This document shows positions 7,314 through 17,669 of a DNA stretch of 39,869 bases, piece by piece. The stretch spans positions 1-39,869 of the forward strand of contig CAMOVR010000014.1 of the NCBI GenBank assembly GCA_946627565.1. Reading direction: 5' to 3'. Below the pieces are notes generated by a model. That model did not search any database, had not been told where the DNA came from, and saw only the letters and a list, made by a program, of their open reading frames with translations. The translations under genes and the position numbers were made by a program. Numbering within the stretch: the first letter of the stretch is position 1; each line of letters opens with the position of its first letter. This stretch comes from an uncultured Clostridia bacterium. GTDB lineage: Bacteria > Bacillota > Clostridia > Christensenellales > Aristaeellaceae.

Positions 7314-8732
7314 TTGCAGCGGTGGCTTCGCAGCATCAGGAATCACCGGGGCGATCTCGTGGTTGGGTTGCTGAAGACCGTCACGTATTTTGGCCTGTTC
7401 GCCATTTTCTTCTGGCTCATGTCCATAAACAATTTCCAGCTGAAGGGCCCCTCCCGTACCCTGGCGACAACGGTGATCACATGGTGCGCCATGACCATCG
7501 GCATGCACGGGATCTACGGGGGCTATGACATAGGGCGGAAAAAGAGCAAGCCCATTATAGCCAACATGACGCTGGCCGTGGGCATCACGGACATGGTGAC
7601 ATATCTGCAGCTGCAGATCATGAACGTCAATGCCAACAAGAATGCTACGCTGGAATTCTTCGGACAGGATTTCCCGTACCTGGTGGCCGTTTACCCTCTG
7701 CAGATCCTGTTTCTGGTCTTCATTGTCCGTTACGGGAATCACCGGTTCTTTTCCATCTATCCCCCAAAGCGCTGTATCCTGATTCTGGGGGACATGGATG
7801 ACAAGGAGAGAATCATAGACAAGCTCAATCATTTCCGCCTGCAGTGGAAGGTCATGGATGCCGCCACATGGGAAGCACCGAACCTGAAGCAGCGCATAGA
7901 AGCGGCGGAAGTGGTTTTTATTGCCACGGTGCCGGAAAAGGAAGCCATGCACCTTCTGCAGATCTGCTATGACCTGCACCGGGATGTGCTGTGCAAGGCC
8001 CAGCTGCAGGACATCATGCTTTCCAGTGCCCAGCAGGTGGTCATCGACGATGCGCCTTTCCTGGAAATGGATTACCATAAGATGACCCTGTTCCAGAGAA
8101 TCGTCAAGCGCATCACCGACGTGGTCCTCTCTTCCCTGGTTCTGGTGCTCTTCTCGCCCCTCATGCTGCTCATCTCCCTGGCCATATGGTATGAGGACCG
8201 GGGGCCGGCCATTTTCCGGCAGCCCAGGATGACCATCGGGGGCAGGAACTTCATCATCTATAAGTTCCGCACCATGTATGTGCACCACGACGCCTTTGAA
8301 GTGTCCGCCACGGAGGATGATCCCAGAATCACAAAGGTGGGGCGCTTTCTGAGACGGACAAGGCTGGATGAACTGCCTCAGTTCTATAACATTCTCAAGG
8401 GTGACATGACCCTGGTGGGGCCCAGGCCTGAAATGCTGGACAATGTGGAAAAGTACAAGTCCGGCATGCCCACCTTCGTATACCGGGAAAAGGTGAAGGC
8501 CGGCCTGACAGGATATGCCCAGATTGAGGGCAAGTACAATACCAGCCCCGAGGACAAGCTCATGCTGGACCTGCTGTACATTGAAAACTTCTCCCTGATC
8601 AATGATGTCAGGCTCCTGTTCAGAACCCTGACGGTGATCTTCCGGGCAGACTCCACCGAAGGTTTCCACAGGAACCAGGCGGAGGGGACCGGGGGAAAGA
8701 AAGGAAAGAAGCGCAGGCGCGGGCATGCATGA
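7314..8732 (+). CDS. Polyprenyl-phosphate sugar-1-phosphate transferase (WcaJ/WbaP-like)
   Basis: This enzyme would start a surface polysaccharide by moving a sugar-1-phosphate from a nucleotide sugar to undecaprenyl phosphate. The N-terminal part has about four membrane helices, then a soluble Rossmann-like region beginning KRCILILGDMDD. The C-terminal phosphoglycosyl transferase domain starts near FQRIVKRITD with a membrane-inserted helix, followed by YKFRTMYV, the catalytic Asp-Glu pair in TRLDELPQ, GDMTLVGPRPE and KAGLTGYAQIEG. The TTG start at 7314 has AGGGGG nine bases upstream and fits the promoter. The ATG at 7293 would leave almost no leader and has no ribosome binding site. The tail is Lys/Arg/Gly-rich. 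The donor sugar cannot be read from sequence. Confidence 0.9.
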   Translation: MQRWLRSIRNHRGDLVVGLLKTVTYFGLFAIFFWLMSINNFQLKGPSRTLATTVITWCAMTIGMHGIYGGYDIGRKKSKPIIANMTLAVGITDMVTYLQLQIMNVNANKNATLEFFGQDFPYLVAVYPLQILFLVFIVRYGNHRFFSIYPPKRCILILGDMDDKERIIDKLNHFRLQWKVMDAATWEAPNLKQRIEAAEVVFIATVPEKEAMHLLQICYDLHRDVLCKAQLQDIMLSSAQQVVIDDAPFLEMDYHKMTLFQRIVKRITDVVLSSLVLVLFSPLMLLISLAIWYEDRGPAIFRQPRMTIGGRNFIIYKFRTMYVHHDAFEVSATEDDPRITKVGRFLRRTRLDELPQFYNILKGDMTLVGPRPEMLDNVEKYKSGMPTFVYREKVKAGLTGYAQIEGKYNTSPEDKLMLDLLYIENFSLINDVRLLFRTLTVIFRADSTEGFHRNQAEGTGGKKGKKRRRGHA

Positions 8733-8792
8733 GCATACAGCGTTCTTAAACCAATGGGTATTTCATGAATAGACAGATATGGAGATGAAGGT

Positions 8793-9695
8793 ATGAGTTT
8801 GACACTTCTGATCATGGCTGCCGGCATGGGTTCCCGGTACGGCGGCAACAAGCAGGTGGACCGTATCGGACCGGACGGGGAGATCCTGATGGAGTATTCC
8901 ATCTATGACGCCCTTCAGGCCGGGTTTGACAAGGTGGTATTCGTCATCAAGCCGGAGATGGCTGAGTCCTTCCGGGAAATGGTGGGGGACAAGATTGCCC
9001 GCCGGGCAGAAGTGGCCTATGCCTTCCAGGATTATTCCTCCCTGCCCGCCGGCTTTACCGTGCCCGAGGGCCGCACCAAGCCCTACGGCACCGTCCATGC
9101 GGTGCTCTGCGCCAGGGATGTCATCCATGAGCCCTTTGCGGTGATCAACGCAGATGACTACTATGGCCGTGACGCCTTTACCGCCATGGCGAAAGCCCTT
9201 TCTTCCATGAAGGGTGCCGAGGCGGCCATGGTGGCATATGACCTGCACAACACGATCTCCGAAAACGGTTCCGTGACGCGCGGCGTATGCGAAAAGGATG
9301 AGCAGGGCCGTCTTAAGAAGGTCACGGAGACCTACAAGATCATGAAGGCGGAGGACGGCACCATCCGTGACTTTGAAAGCAGTCAGGAAGGTGTGATCCT
9401 GGATCCCAATGCCCTGGTGTCCATGAACTTCTGGGGCTTCACTCCCTGGTTCTTTGAAAGAGCAGGGGAACGCTTTGAAGAGTTCCTGAAGCACGCAGAC
9501 GCCAATCCCCTCAAGTGTGAGTATGTGCTGCCCACCCTGGTGGACGAGCTCATGCGGGAGGACGGCATGCCGGTACAGGTGCTGAACACCCATGCGGTAT
9601 GGTTCGGCATGACCTACCGGGAGGACCGCCCCTATGTGATGGAGGAGCTGAAGAAGCTCCATGATTCCGGTTTCTACCCGCCGACTCTGGGATAA
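8793..9695 (+). CDS. Sugar-phosphate nucleotidyltransferase
   Basis: This 300-residue cytosolic enzyme would activate a sugar phosphate with NTP to a nucleotide sugar. The N-terminal signature IMAAGMGSRYGGNKQVDRIG is that of the NTP_transferase fold. NADDYYGRDA supplies the metal-binding Asp. Positions 8793-9695 keep the frame from a GGAGATGAAGG-preceded ATG. The usual LKP of glucose-1-phosphate thymidylyltransferases is changed to KQVDRIG, so it belongs to a separate clostridial subgroup of unproven specificity. It sits 60 bases after the phosphotransferase and 23 before galE, consistent with one operon supplying a UDP- or similar sugar. Confidence 0.85.
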   Translation: MSLTLLIMAAGMGSRYGGNKQVDRIGPDGEILMEYSIYDALQAGFDKVVFVIKPEMAESFREMVGDKIARRAEVAYAFQDYSSLPAGFTVPEGRTKPYGTVHAVLCARDVIHEPFAVINADDYYGRDAFTAMAKALSSMKGAEAAMVAYDLHNTISENGSVTRGVCEKDEQGRLKKVTETYKIMKAEDGTIRDFESSQEGVILDPNALVSMNFWGFTPWFFERAGERFEEFLKHADANPLKCEYVLPTLVDELMREDGMPVQVLNTHAVWFGMTYREDRPYVMEELKKLHDSGFYPPTLG

Positions 9696-9718
9696 AACAG
9701 ACGAAGGAGAAATATACC

Positions 9719-10735
9719 ATGCATATTCTGACAACAGGCGGAGCCGGGTTCATCGGCTCGCATACCTGTGTGGCACTTCTGGAAGCAGGCCACAGCGTGA
9801 CGGTGGTGGACAATTTCGTCAACAGCCAGAAGGAAGCTGTAAGACGGGTGGAGGAACTGACGGGAAAAAGCATAAAGCTGTATGAAGCCGACTGCTGCGA
9901 CAGGGACGCCATGGAGAAGATCTTTGACGAGAATCATTTTGACGCCGTCATCCATTTTGCCGGTCTGAAGGCTGTGGGCGAGAGCGTGCAGCAGCCCCTG
10001 AGGTATTACCGCAACAACATCGACTCTGCCCTGACGGTATGCGAGGTCATGGGACGGCACGGCTGCAAGCGCATCGTCTTTTCCTCCTCTGCCACGGTCT
10101 ACGGCGTGCCGGATGAAGTGCCCCTGAGGGAAGACATGTTCTGCAAGGGCTGCACCAATCCCTACGGCTGGACCAAGTACATGATCGAGAAGATCCTCAT
10201 GGGTCTGTGCGATTCGGACCCCGAGTGGTCCGTGGTTCTGCTCAGGTACTTCAATCCCATCGGTGCCCACGAGTCCGGCAGGATCGGCGAGAACCCCAAC
10301 GGCATTCCCAACAACCTCATGCCCTTTATCACCAAGGTGGCTGTGGGTCAGCTGGATCACCTGAATGTCTTCGGCAATGACTATGACACCCCCGACGGAA
10401 CCGGCGTGCGGGATTACATCCACGTGGTGGACCTGGCCAGGGGACACGTGCATGCCTGCGACTATGCCATGACCCGCACGGGCTGCGACATCATCAACCT
10501 GGGAACCGGCGTGGGATACAGCGTGCTGGACATTGTCAACACCTTTGAAAAGGTCAACGGCATCAAGGTGCCCTACGTTATCGGACCCCGCAGGGCCGGC
10601 GACGTGGCTGCCTGCTATGCGGATCCGAAAAAGGCTGCGGAAGTGCTCCACTGGAAGGCGGAAAAGAGCCTGGAGGACATGTGCAGGGATTCCTGGAGAT
10701 GGCAGAAGAACAATCCCAACGGCTATTCAGCGTAA
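9719..10735 (+). CDS. galE: UDP-glucose 4-epimerase
   Basis: This 338-residue short-chain dehydrogenase-type enzyme interconverts UDP-glucose and UDP-galactose with bound NAD. The N-terminal Rossmann motif TGGAGFIGSHTC, VVDNFVNS, the Ser in FSSSATVYG and the catalytic YGWTK are all present, and the length is standard. AGGAGA lies about 9 bases before the ATG. It closes the three-gene glycan operon; a hairpin follows the stop. A UDP-GlcNAc epimerase activity is possible because substrate breadth is not visible here. Confidence 0.95.
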   Translation: MHILTTGGAGFIGSHTCVALLEAGHSVTVVDNFVNSQKEAVRRVEELTGKSIKLYEADCCDRDAMEKIFDENHFDAVIHFAGLKAVGESVQQPLRYYRNNIDSALTVCEVMGRHGCKRIVFSSSATVYGVPDEVPLREDMFCKGCTNPYGWTKYMIEKILMGLCDSDPEWSVVLLRYFNPIGAHESGRIGENPNGIPNNLMPFITKVAVGQLDHLNVFGNDYDTPDGTGVRDYIHVVDLARGHVHACDYAMTRTGCDIINLGTGVGYSVLDIVNTFEKVNGIKVPYVIGPRRAGDVAACYADPKKAAEVLHWKAEKSLEDMCRDSWRWQKNNPNGYSA

Positions 10736-10740
10736 CATCT

Positions 10741-10775
10741 GAGGCAGGTGCGGCGACGCCCTGCCCATTTTCTTA
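10741..10775 (+). terminator. Probable terminator after galE
   Basis: GGCAGG (10743-10748) pairs with CCTGCC (10760-10765), with an inner GCG/CGC pair closing a GCGA tetraloop, then ATTTTCTT. It is short with a modest T tract, so some read-through into the next operon is likely. Confidence 0.5.
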
Positions 10776-10818
10776 ACAAGTTTATGTATCAGACCTTTTT
10801 GAAAAGGAGGACGGGGCC

Positions 10819-12633
10819 GTGAAATGCACGCTGTTTGCTGTGGGCCGGGCCGGAGCCCGTGCTGCCCGCTCCCTGGTAGAGGGCGTCATGACGGGCCTGG
10901 TGAAGGCGGACAGCCTTTCCCTGGTGCTGATCGGAATCCGGCAGGATGACAGGGAAAGCCTGGAGAGGCTCCTTACCCCCTTAAAGCGGCTGTACCGGGA
11001 GGAAAACGGAGCGCCGTTCTTTTCCACCCCTGTCACGGCCCTGATCCTGCCTGAGGAAGAGATGGACGAGAGCCTCATGGAGAAATGCCAGACCCCGGAG
11101 GACAAGCTGCTTATGGCGTCCCTGTTTTCCGGGGACAGGACCCTGAGGCGCTCTGCAGGCTCCTCCATGGAGACGGCCCAGACAGCCTGGGCGGACCTGC
11201 TTAACGGGGACAACGAGGTGGTTAAGGCCATACAGAAGCTTTCGGAAGAAGACGGTCCGGTGCTCATGGCCGCATCCCTGACCGAACCCCTGGGGGCCGC
11301 CGGATGCGGCCTTATGCAGAAGGAAATCCGGAAATACTTCCATGGACCTCTTTGCGGCGTGTTCGGCCTTAAGATCCGCAAGAAGGACCGGACGGACCTG
11401 GCTGCATCCGCCCTGCGGGAGATATCGCAGATGGACGGCCTGTATATCTTCGGCCTGCCGGATGACGCGGCCACCGACGGCGACGGCATAGAGGAACTGG
11501 TGGGCCTAAGGTGCATGGCGGACTTTCTTGAGGGCGGCCGGGGCTGCTTTTCCTATGCCGTTCCCCTGGATACACCGGACTGGTCCATGTTCGGGGACAG
11601 GGCAGAAAAGTGGGAAGCGGCCCTTACGGATTTCCTGTATGCCTCCCTGTTTATGCTGGTGAGGTACGGACCCGAGGCGGACGAGCGGCTGCGTGTGGGG
11701 GGAAACCTGTCCATGCGGGGCTGGTTTGGCCGGGTGTACGGGAAGGCCCGCAGCGATACCGGGTACACGGCCCGGGAAAAGGAAATCCTGCATGCCCTGC
11801 TTTCCGTGTGCCGCTATTTCACCGCCTGGTGCTATGTCACCACCGGAAACCTGCCCCTGAGCCTCAGGTGCCAGGCCCAGCTGCTGGAAACCATGGACAG
11901 TGCCGGGGTACTGTATGACCGGATCCTGGAAGAAGCGGGCCAGCTGAGTTTACTTAACTATGATCTGAAGTGTGCAGGCCTTCTGGATGACGAGACCGTT
12001 TCCCGCAGCAGTCAGGAGGTCACCGAGGCGGAGAATGCCAGAAAGAAAATCACCCGGCAGGCGGAGAAGGTCAAGAACATGGCGGAGGAACTCCGGGCCA
12101 TGGAACAGATCATGGGAGGCCGCAACACCCTGATCCTCCTGGAGGACAGGGCTGCAAATACCCTGAAGGAAGCGGAAAACCTGGAACAGCAGGGCAGGGA
12201 AGCGGAAAGACGCATCGGGGAGGCTGCCATGACGGCAGGCCCGGAGGACATGCCCAGAATCGACGCAGCCAGGAGCCGGCTCAGGGGTCTGGAAAGGCAC
12301 CTGATGTACCTGCGGGGCAAGGCTGCCTATGCCAGGCGTGACCTGGAGGAAGCAAGGAAGGAAGAAAACCGGTCCAGGCCGCCCAGGGCATCCCTGGCGG
12401 CGGAGGATCCGGATGTGCTCTATGAGCGGCGCTATCTCAGACAGGTGCTGAAGGCGGTGGACACCGGGAGCGATGTGCGCCGGTCCGGACCGGCGCTTCT
12501 GGAGAGCATGCAGCGCTTTGACGCCCGGGAGATCCTGGACCGTCTGGAACGCAACGCGGAAACGGCAGAAGGCACCATGGGACTGTTTGAAACGCTGTAC
12601 GCGCTGATAAGCATGGAAAGAGAGGGGAGGTAA
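10819..12633 (+). CDS. Divergent FtsZ/tubulin-superfamily protein with C-terminal coiled coil
   Basis: I do not recognise a named gene. The first 220 residues follow the FtsZ order: strand plus glycine loop (TLFAVGRAGARAARSL, 4-19), strand VLMAAS, a signature-like loop G159-A-A-G-C-G164, helix, strand CGVFGLKI (179-186), helix, then strand DGLYIFGLPDD (206-216), which matches the VDTLIVIPND region of FtsZ. The loop is degenerate against the usual GGGTGTG. Around residues 395-515 the sequence is rich in heptad-like Ala/Glu/Lys/Arg/Leu and should be a long coiled coil. The GTG start has AAAAGGAGG nine bases upstream. The partner gene begins 4 bases after the stop, so the two are almost surely co-translated. 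Function is unknown; a filament-forming or membrane-remodelling GTPase is an inference. Confidence 0.65.
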   Translation: MKCTLFAVGRAGARAARSLVEGVMTGLVKADSLSLVLIGIRQDDRESLERLLTPLKRLYREENGAPFFSTPVTALILPEEEMDESLMEKCQTPEDKLLMASLFSGDRTLRRSAGSSMETAQTAWADLLNGDNEVVKAIQKLSEEDGPVLMAASLTEPLGAAGCGLMQKEIRKYFHGPLCGVFGLKIRKKDRTDLAASALREISQMDGLYIFGLPDDAATDGDGIEELVGLRCMADFLEGGRGCFSYAVPLDTPDWSMFGDRAEKWEAALTDFLYASLFMLVRYGPEADERLRVGGNLSMRGWFGRVYGKARSDTGYTAREKEILHALLSVCRYFTAWCYVTTGNLPLSLRCQAQLLETMDSAGVLYDRILEEAGQLSLLNYDLKCAGLLDDETVSRSSQEVTEAENARKKITRQAEKVKNMAEELRAMEQIMGGRNTLILLEDRAANTLKEAENLEQQGREAERRIGEAAMTAGPEDMPRIDAARSRLRGLERHLMYLRGKAAYARRDLEEARKEENRSRPPRASLAAEDPDVLYERRYLRQVLKAVDTGSDVRRSGPALLESMQRFDAREILDRLERNAETAEGTMGLFETLYALISMEREGR

Positions 12634-12637
12634 GGGT

Positions 12638-15600
12638 ATGGCAGAAAGTACGCATTTTCTGAACTGGCTGCCCGACGAAAAGGGCCTGGTGGTACTTGAA
12701 GCCCATGCAGGTCCCGTGCGGGCCGAACACCCTGAAACCTTCCTGAAGGATATCATGGGGGCCATGGAAGCGGGAGAAGAGTCCGCCGGGATCCGGGCAA
12801 TTCGCCATGAGCTGGCAGGCGGGGATGAAAAGCGCCTGCGGGCATGGCGCGGCCTTATGGCTTTTGCCCTGCTGTCTGACATGCTTGTGGAGGAGAGCGT
12901 CAGGATCCATGCCGTGCGGGCGGAGAGCGGAGCCCTCTGCCGGTCGGTGCTGGAGGTCATGGGGGAAGAGGAGATCATGCTTCTCTCCGTCAAAGAGGGG
13001 AATAAGGACCTGCCCCTTGGCATGACCGACAGCCGTTTCCTGCTGATTCCCTCCCGGGCCATGGAGCGGGACCATACCGTGGCCTTCGGCATGCTTCCCT
13101 GGTACACGGACGCGGGTTTTGACGACCCCCTTCCACATCTTGACCCCATGATGAGGAATGCCCTTCTCACCAGGCTCAGGGCCGCGGGCGGGGGCAGGGA
13201 AGTTCAGGTATTCTTAAAGGATCTTGAGGCCGCCCAGGAAAAAGCCGTGAAGGAAGCCTCCGCAAAGGGCAGATGGGACAGCCATTTCAAGAGCGTCACC
13301 GGCCTTATGGGGGAGAAGGGTTTTGAAGAGCTCGCGGTCCGAGTTATCCCGGGAAAGGTGACGGATGGATGCCCCCTGCTTCAGGCCCTGCATGTGGAGG
13401 ACCCGGTGAAGACCGTTCCGGACCAGCGTGTCTACAGCTTCCGGGACAGGGAGATCGCCAGGGAAAGCCCCGTATGCCTGCTGGAATTCGGCCGCGGGGA
13501 AAAGGCGGCGGAAGCCCTGTTTGAACTGAGTCTGGACCAGCAGATCCTGGAAACCTGTGTCCGGCCCTATGCTGCCGCACTTGCGGAGCGCATGCGGCGC
13601 AGGAGCGCCGGGACATGCGATGAGCGGGTCCGCAGCCATGTGCTGGAAATGGCAGGTGCACTGGAAGAACTTTCCGCAAGACAGACAGGGAATATATCCC
13701 TGACCTATCCCTGGCGGGCGGAATCTCCCGCCCTGATGAACCTTCTGGAGGAAACCCTGGGCAGCAGCCTGGTGCCTGCCGCCCTGTCACCCTTTTCAGA
13801 CCGCCTGACCCTCATGACCGGGGCGTCCTTTGCAGACCCCATGATGGAGCGCAGCTGCACCTTCAGCTGGGAGGGAGGACAGTATCTTGTGCTGCCGCCC
13901 ATTTCCGCTGACCTGGCCAGATGGGAAGCCGAGCGGGGGGACAGCCTGCAGGGATATATGCCCGACAGCCTTCGTTTTTCCATGGAACCCTCCGGACAGG
14001 TGACGGTCACCTTTTCCATACAGGGGGAAAACGGGAGCATCTCGGTGAAGCGCACCTATACGGACATGGAACAGGTGATTCTCCGGGAAAACCAGATTCC
14101 GGACCTGACACTGTGGCCCTCTGTGCCGGTGCCCGGCAGCTGGAAGGCATATTACCTGTCCCTGCGGGGACGCATCTGCCTTAAGGTCTGGGACAGCAGG
14201 GATGAGAAGTTCCAGACCCTGACATCTGACACGGATGAGGACGGCAATTTCCTGCCCCCTGTTCTCTTAAGGGTATCTTCATTCCCGTCTGTCATGGTGG
14301 TTTCCAGAAACGACCTGACACTGGGTGCCCTGTTTTATGCGCCGGAGCCTGCCCGCCCCATGGAGGGGGGCGATGCGGTATGCGCACTGGATATAGGGGA
14401 GAGCGGCACAGCCATGGCCGTGCGGAGCGACAGCGGCATGGAGCGGGTGAGCCTGCCGCCCATGGCAGGGAAGATCTGGCACGGGACGGGCAATGCCGAC
14501 CCGGCTGCGGAAGTCCTGCCCATGGAAGGAAAAGGCCCCCTGGTGGAATCCGCGGTGCAGCTCATGCCCGGGGAGGGCACCGAGCCCTTCAGGGACGGAG
14601 CCATCTGCCCCGTCTCCCGGATCCTTTCGGTACATCCCTGCTGCCATTTCCTTTGGAGGACGGATCCGGACGGGATCCGGGCCCAGCGCATCCTGCTGCG
14701 CCAGCTCATGCTGGAAGTCTGCCTGAATCAGGCCATGCAGGGCAGGTCGTCCGTCACCTGGCGGCTTTCCGTGCCCCACAGCGCCAGCCAGGAAGACTGG
14801 GGCCGCCTGGAAAAGGAAGCCCAGAGCGCCGCAAGGGACGTGCAGAACCTGTGCGGTATGCCCTGCAGGGGCATTGCCTCAGCATGGCACGATACCAGGG
14901 CTGCGGGGCAGTACCTGTATCAGGCCATGAACCGCACTTCTTTCCTCATGCTGGACCTTGGCGGCGGGGACGCGGCCATTGCCCTGTGGCTTAGGGGTAT
15001 GCCGGGGCCGGTGCTGGAGATGGATGCCGGGGACGGGTTCGCCCTTGCCTGGCATACCGCCTTTCTGGATATTCCGCTTACAGCGGCTCAGGACATGCGG
15101 CGGTTCACATACCTTGATAACGGGAATTTTACAGAAAGCCTTCTCCGCTCCCGGGACTCCGTTTTGGACTGGGAAAAGAGCCGGCATTTTGTGGATCTGC
15201 TGCTGGGACCGTATCTGCAGGAAACCATAGGGGCACTCTCCCAGGCCCTCATGTCCGGCACGGGAGATTACAGCCAGGCCCTGCTTCTCCTGGAAATGTG
15301 CCGGAAAATGGTGCTGTGCGGGCTGGCTGTGGAGGAAGCGGGAAACACTTCCACCCTGGTGGACAGGCTGCCGGAAACCCTGCCCGTGGTGCTGTGCGGC
15401 CGGGGCAGCCAGATCTATATGGTACTGCCCGAGAACCTGAAAAACGCCCTGATGCGCTTTGCGTATCTCCCCATGCGGGAGTCGCTGCCGGTGAAGCGGA
15501 TGATGCTTCAGATGAGCCCGGAAAACAAGATGGAAGCCGCCTTCGGCCTGCTTCTGCAGGAAAAGCGGGAGGATACCAGGGCCAGGATCACGGCGTGCCG

Positions 15601-15862
15601 GAATACCGTCCCGCTGGACTGGCTGCTTGGGAACTTCATCATGCTCTTTGGGAGTCTCTTCCCCCAGATGGCATCCCTGCTCTTTCCGGGGGCCCTGCGG
15701 CCTGACGGGGTGCTTTCGGATGTGTACGCCAACCAGATTATAGGCCTGTCTGCCATCTGGCAGGGGGATGACATGGAGGAGGCCCTCCGGGGCTGCCTCC
15801 AGAGACTGCGGGCCTGGCCTGCCACGGCCCCGGTTTCCATGCAGACGGCAGCACCCACATAA
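12638..15862 (+). CDS. Large actin/Hsp70-like ATPase protein, possibly SrfB-like
   Basis: This 1074-residue protein has an N-terminal half (1-560) without a domain I can name. Its second half carries all three marks of the actin/Hsp70 ATPase fold: phosphate-1 CALDIGESGTAMAV (Asp585), phosphate-2 MLDLGGGDAAIAL (Asp773-Leu-Gly-Gly-Gly) and an adenosine motif VVLCGRGSQIY (Gly921-Arg-Gly-Ser). Size and layout recall the SrfB family, called a virulence factor in Salmonella, but that link is from general likeness. A region near 475-515 is Trp/Pro-rich (LWPSVPVPGSWKAYYLS). There is no signal peptide or clear membrane segment, so it should be cytosolic. GGGGAGG precedes the ATG and overlaps the end of the previous gene. 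A terminator follows, closing a two-gene operon. Confidence 0.7.
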   Translation: MAESTHFLNWLPDEKGLVVLEAHAGPVRAEHPETFLKDIMGAMEAGEESAGIRAIRHELAGGDEKRLRAWRGLMAFALLSDMLVEESVRIHAVRAESGALCRSVLEVMGEEEIMLLSVKEGNKDLPLGMTDSRFLLIPSRAMERDHTVAFGMLPWYTDAGFDDPLPHLDPMMRNALLTRLRAAGGGREVQVFLKDLEAAQEKAVKEASAKGRWDSHFKSVTGLMGEKGFEELAVRVIPGKVTDGCPLLQALHVEDPVKTVPDQRVYSFRDREIARESPVCLLEFGRGEKAAEALFELSLDQQILETCVRPYAAALAERMRRRSAGTCDERVRSHVLEMAGALEELSARQTGNISLTYPWRAESPALMNLLEETLGSSLVPAALSPFSDRLTLMTGASFADPMMERSCTFSWEGGQYLVLPPISADLARWEAERGDSLQGYMPDSLRFSMEPSGQVTVTFSIQGENGSISVKRTYTDMEQVILRENQIPDLTLWPSVPVPGSWKAYYLSLRGRICLKVWDSRDEKFQTLTSDTDEDGNFLPPVLLRVSSFPSVMVVSRNDLTLGALFYAPEPARPMEGGDAVCALDIGESGTAMAVRSDSGMERVSLPPMAGKIWHGTGNADPAAEVLPMEGKGPLVESAVQLMPGEGTEPFRDGAICPVSRILSVHPCCHFLWRTDPDGIRAQRILLRQLMLEVCLNQAMQGRSSVTWRLSVPHSASQEDWGRLEKEAQSAARDVQNLCGMPCRGIASAWHDTRAAGQYLYQAMNRTSFLMLDLGGGDAAIALWLRGMPGPVLEMDAGDGFALAWHTAFLDIPLTAAQDMRRFTYLDNGNFTESLLRSRDSVLDWEKSRHFVDLLLGPYLQETIGALSQALMSGTGDYSQALLLLEMCRKMVLCGLAVEEAGNTSTLVDRLPETLPVVLCGRGSQIYMVLPENLKNALMRFAYLPMRESLPVKRMMLQMSPENKMEAAFGLLLQEKREDTRARITACRNTVPLDWLLGNFIMLFGSLFPQMASLLFPGALRPDGVLSDVYANQIIGLSAIWQGDDMEEALRGCLQRLRAWPATAPVSMQTAAPT

Positions 15863-15871
15863 GCAGTCTTT

Positions 15872-15899
15872 ACGGGACAGTCTCAGGGCTGTCCCTTTT
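15872..15899 (+). terminator. Terminator of the tubulin-like/actin-like operon
   Basis: GGGACAG (15874-15880) pairs with CTGTCCC (15889-15895) around an 8-base loop, then TTTT. It lies about ten bases after the stop codon. Confidence 0.8.
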
Positions 15900-16074
15900 C
15901 CGTTTCCCTGAGATACGAAGGACAGAGTCTTTATGCCGGAAGACGCCTGAAAAGACGGGGACGCAGGGAAAAAGAAACAGACAGATGGGAAAACAGGGAG
16001 AAGTGCAGGGCCGTCAGATGCCTGTTTTCAAAGGGCAGACAGATTTTCTGCCATGTTTTCTGCCTTACAGTACG

Positions 16075-17597
<1,523 letters not shown>

Positions 17598-17611
17598 GAT
17601 AACGCCAATAC

Positions 17612-17650
17612 AAAAGACACACAGCGTCGGAAAGCGCTGTGTGTCTTTTT
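17612..17650. terminator. Bidirectional terminator between guaB and the MATE gene
   Basis: A perfect 15-bp stem (17612-17626 with 17635-17649) has A and T runs on opposite ends and an 8-base loop. It sits between two converging genes and can end both transcripts. Confidence 0.92.
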
Positions 17651-17669
17651 GCGTTTTACATGGCTGCCG

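Noticed and set aside
7137-8726. A 529-codon frame antisense to the sugar phosphotransferase
   Set aside because: The same antisense effect. The plus-strand gene has catalytic motifs and a promoter; this frame has low-complexity composition only.
15900-16074. Search for a purine riboswitch before guaB
   Set aside because: The predicted guaB leader is about 25 bases, and no purine-aptamer core was seen further upstream.
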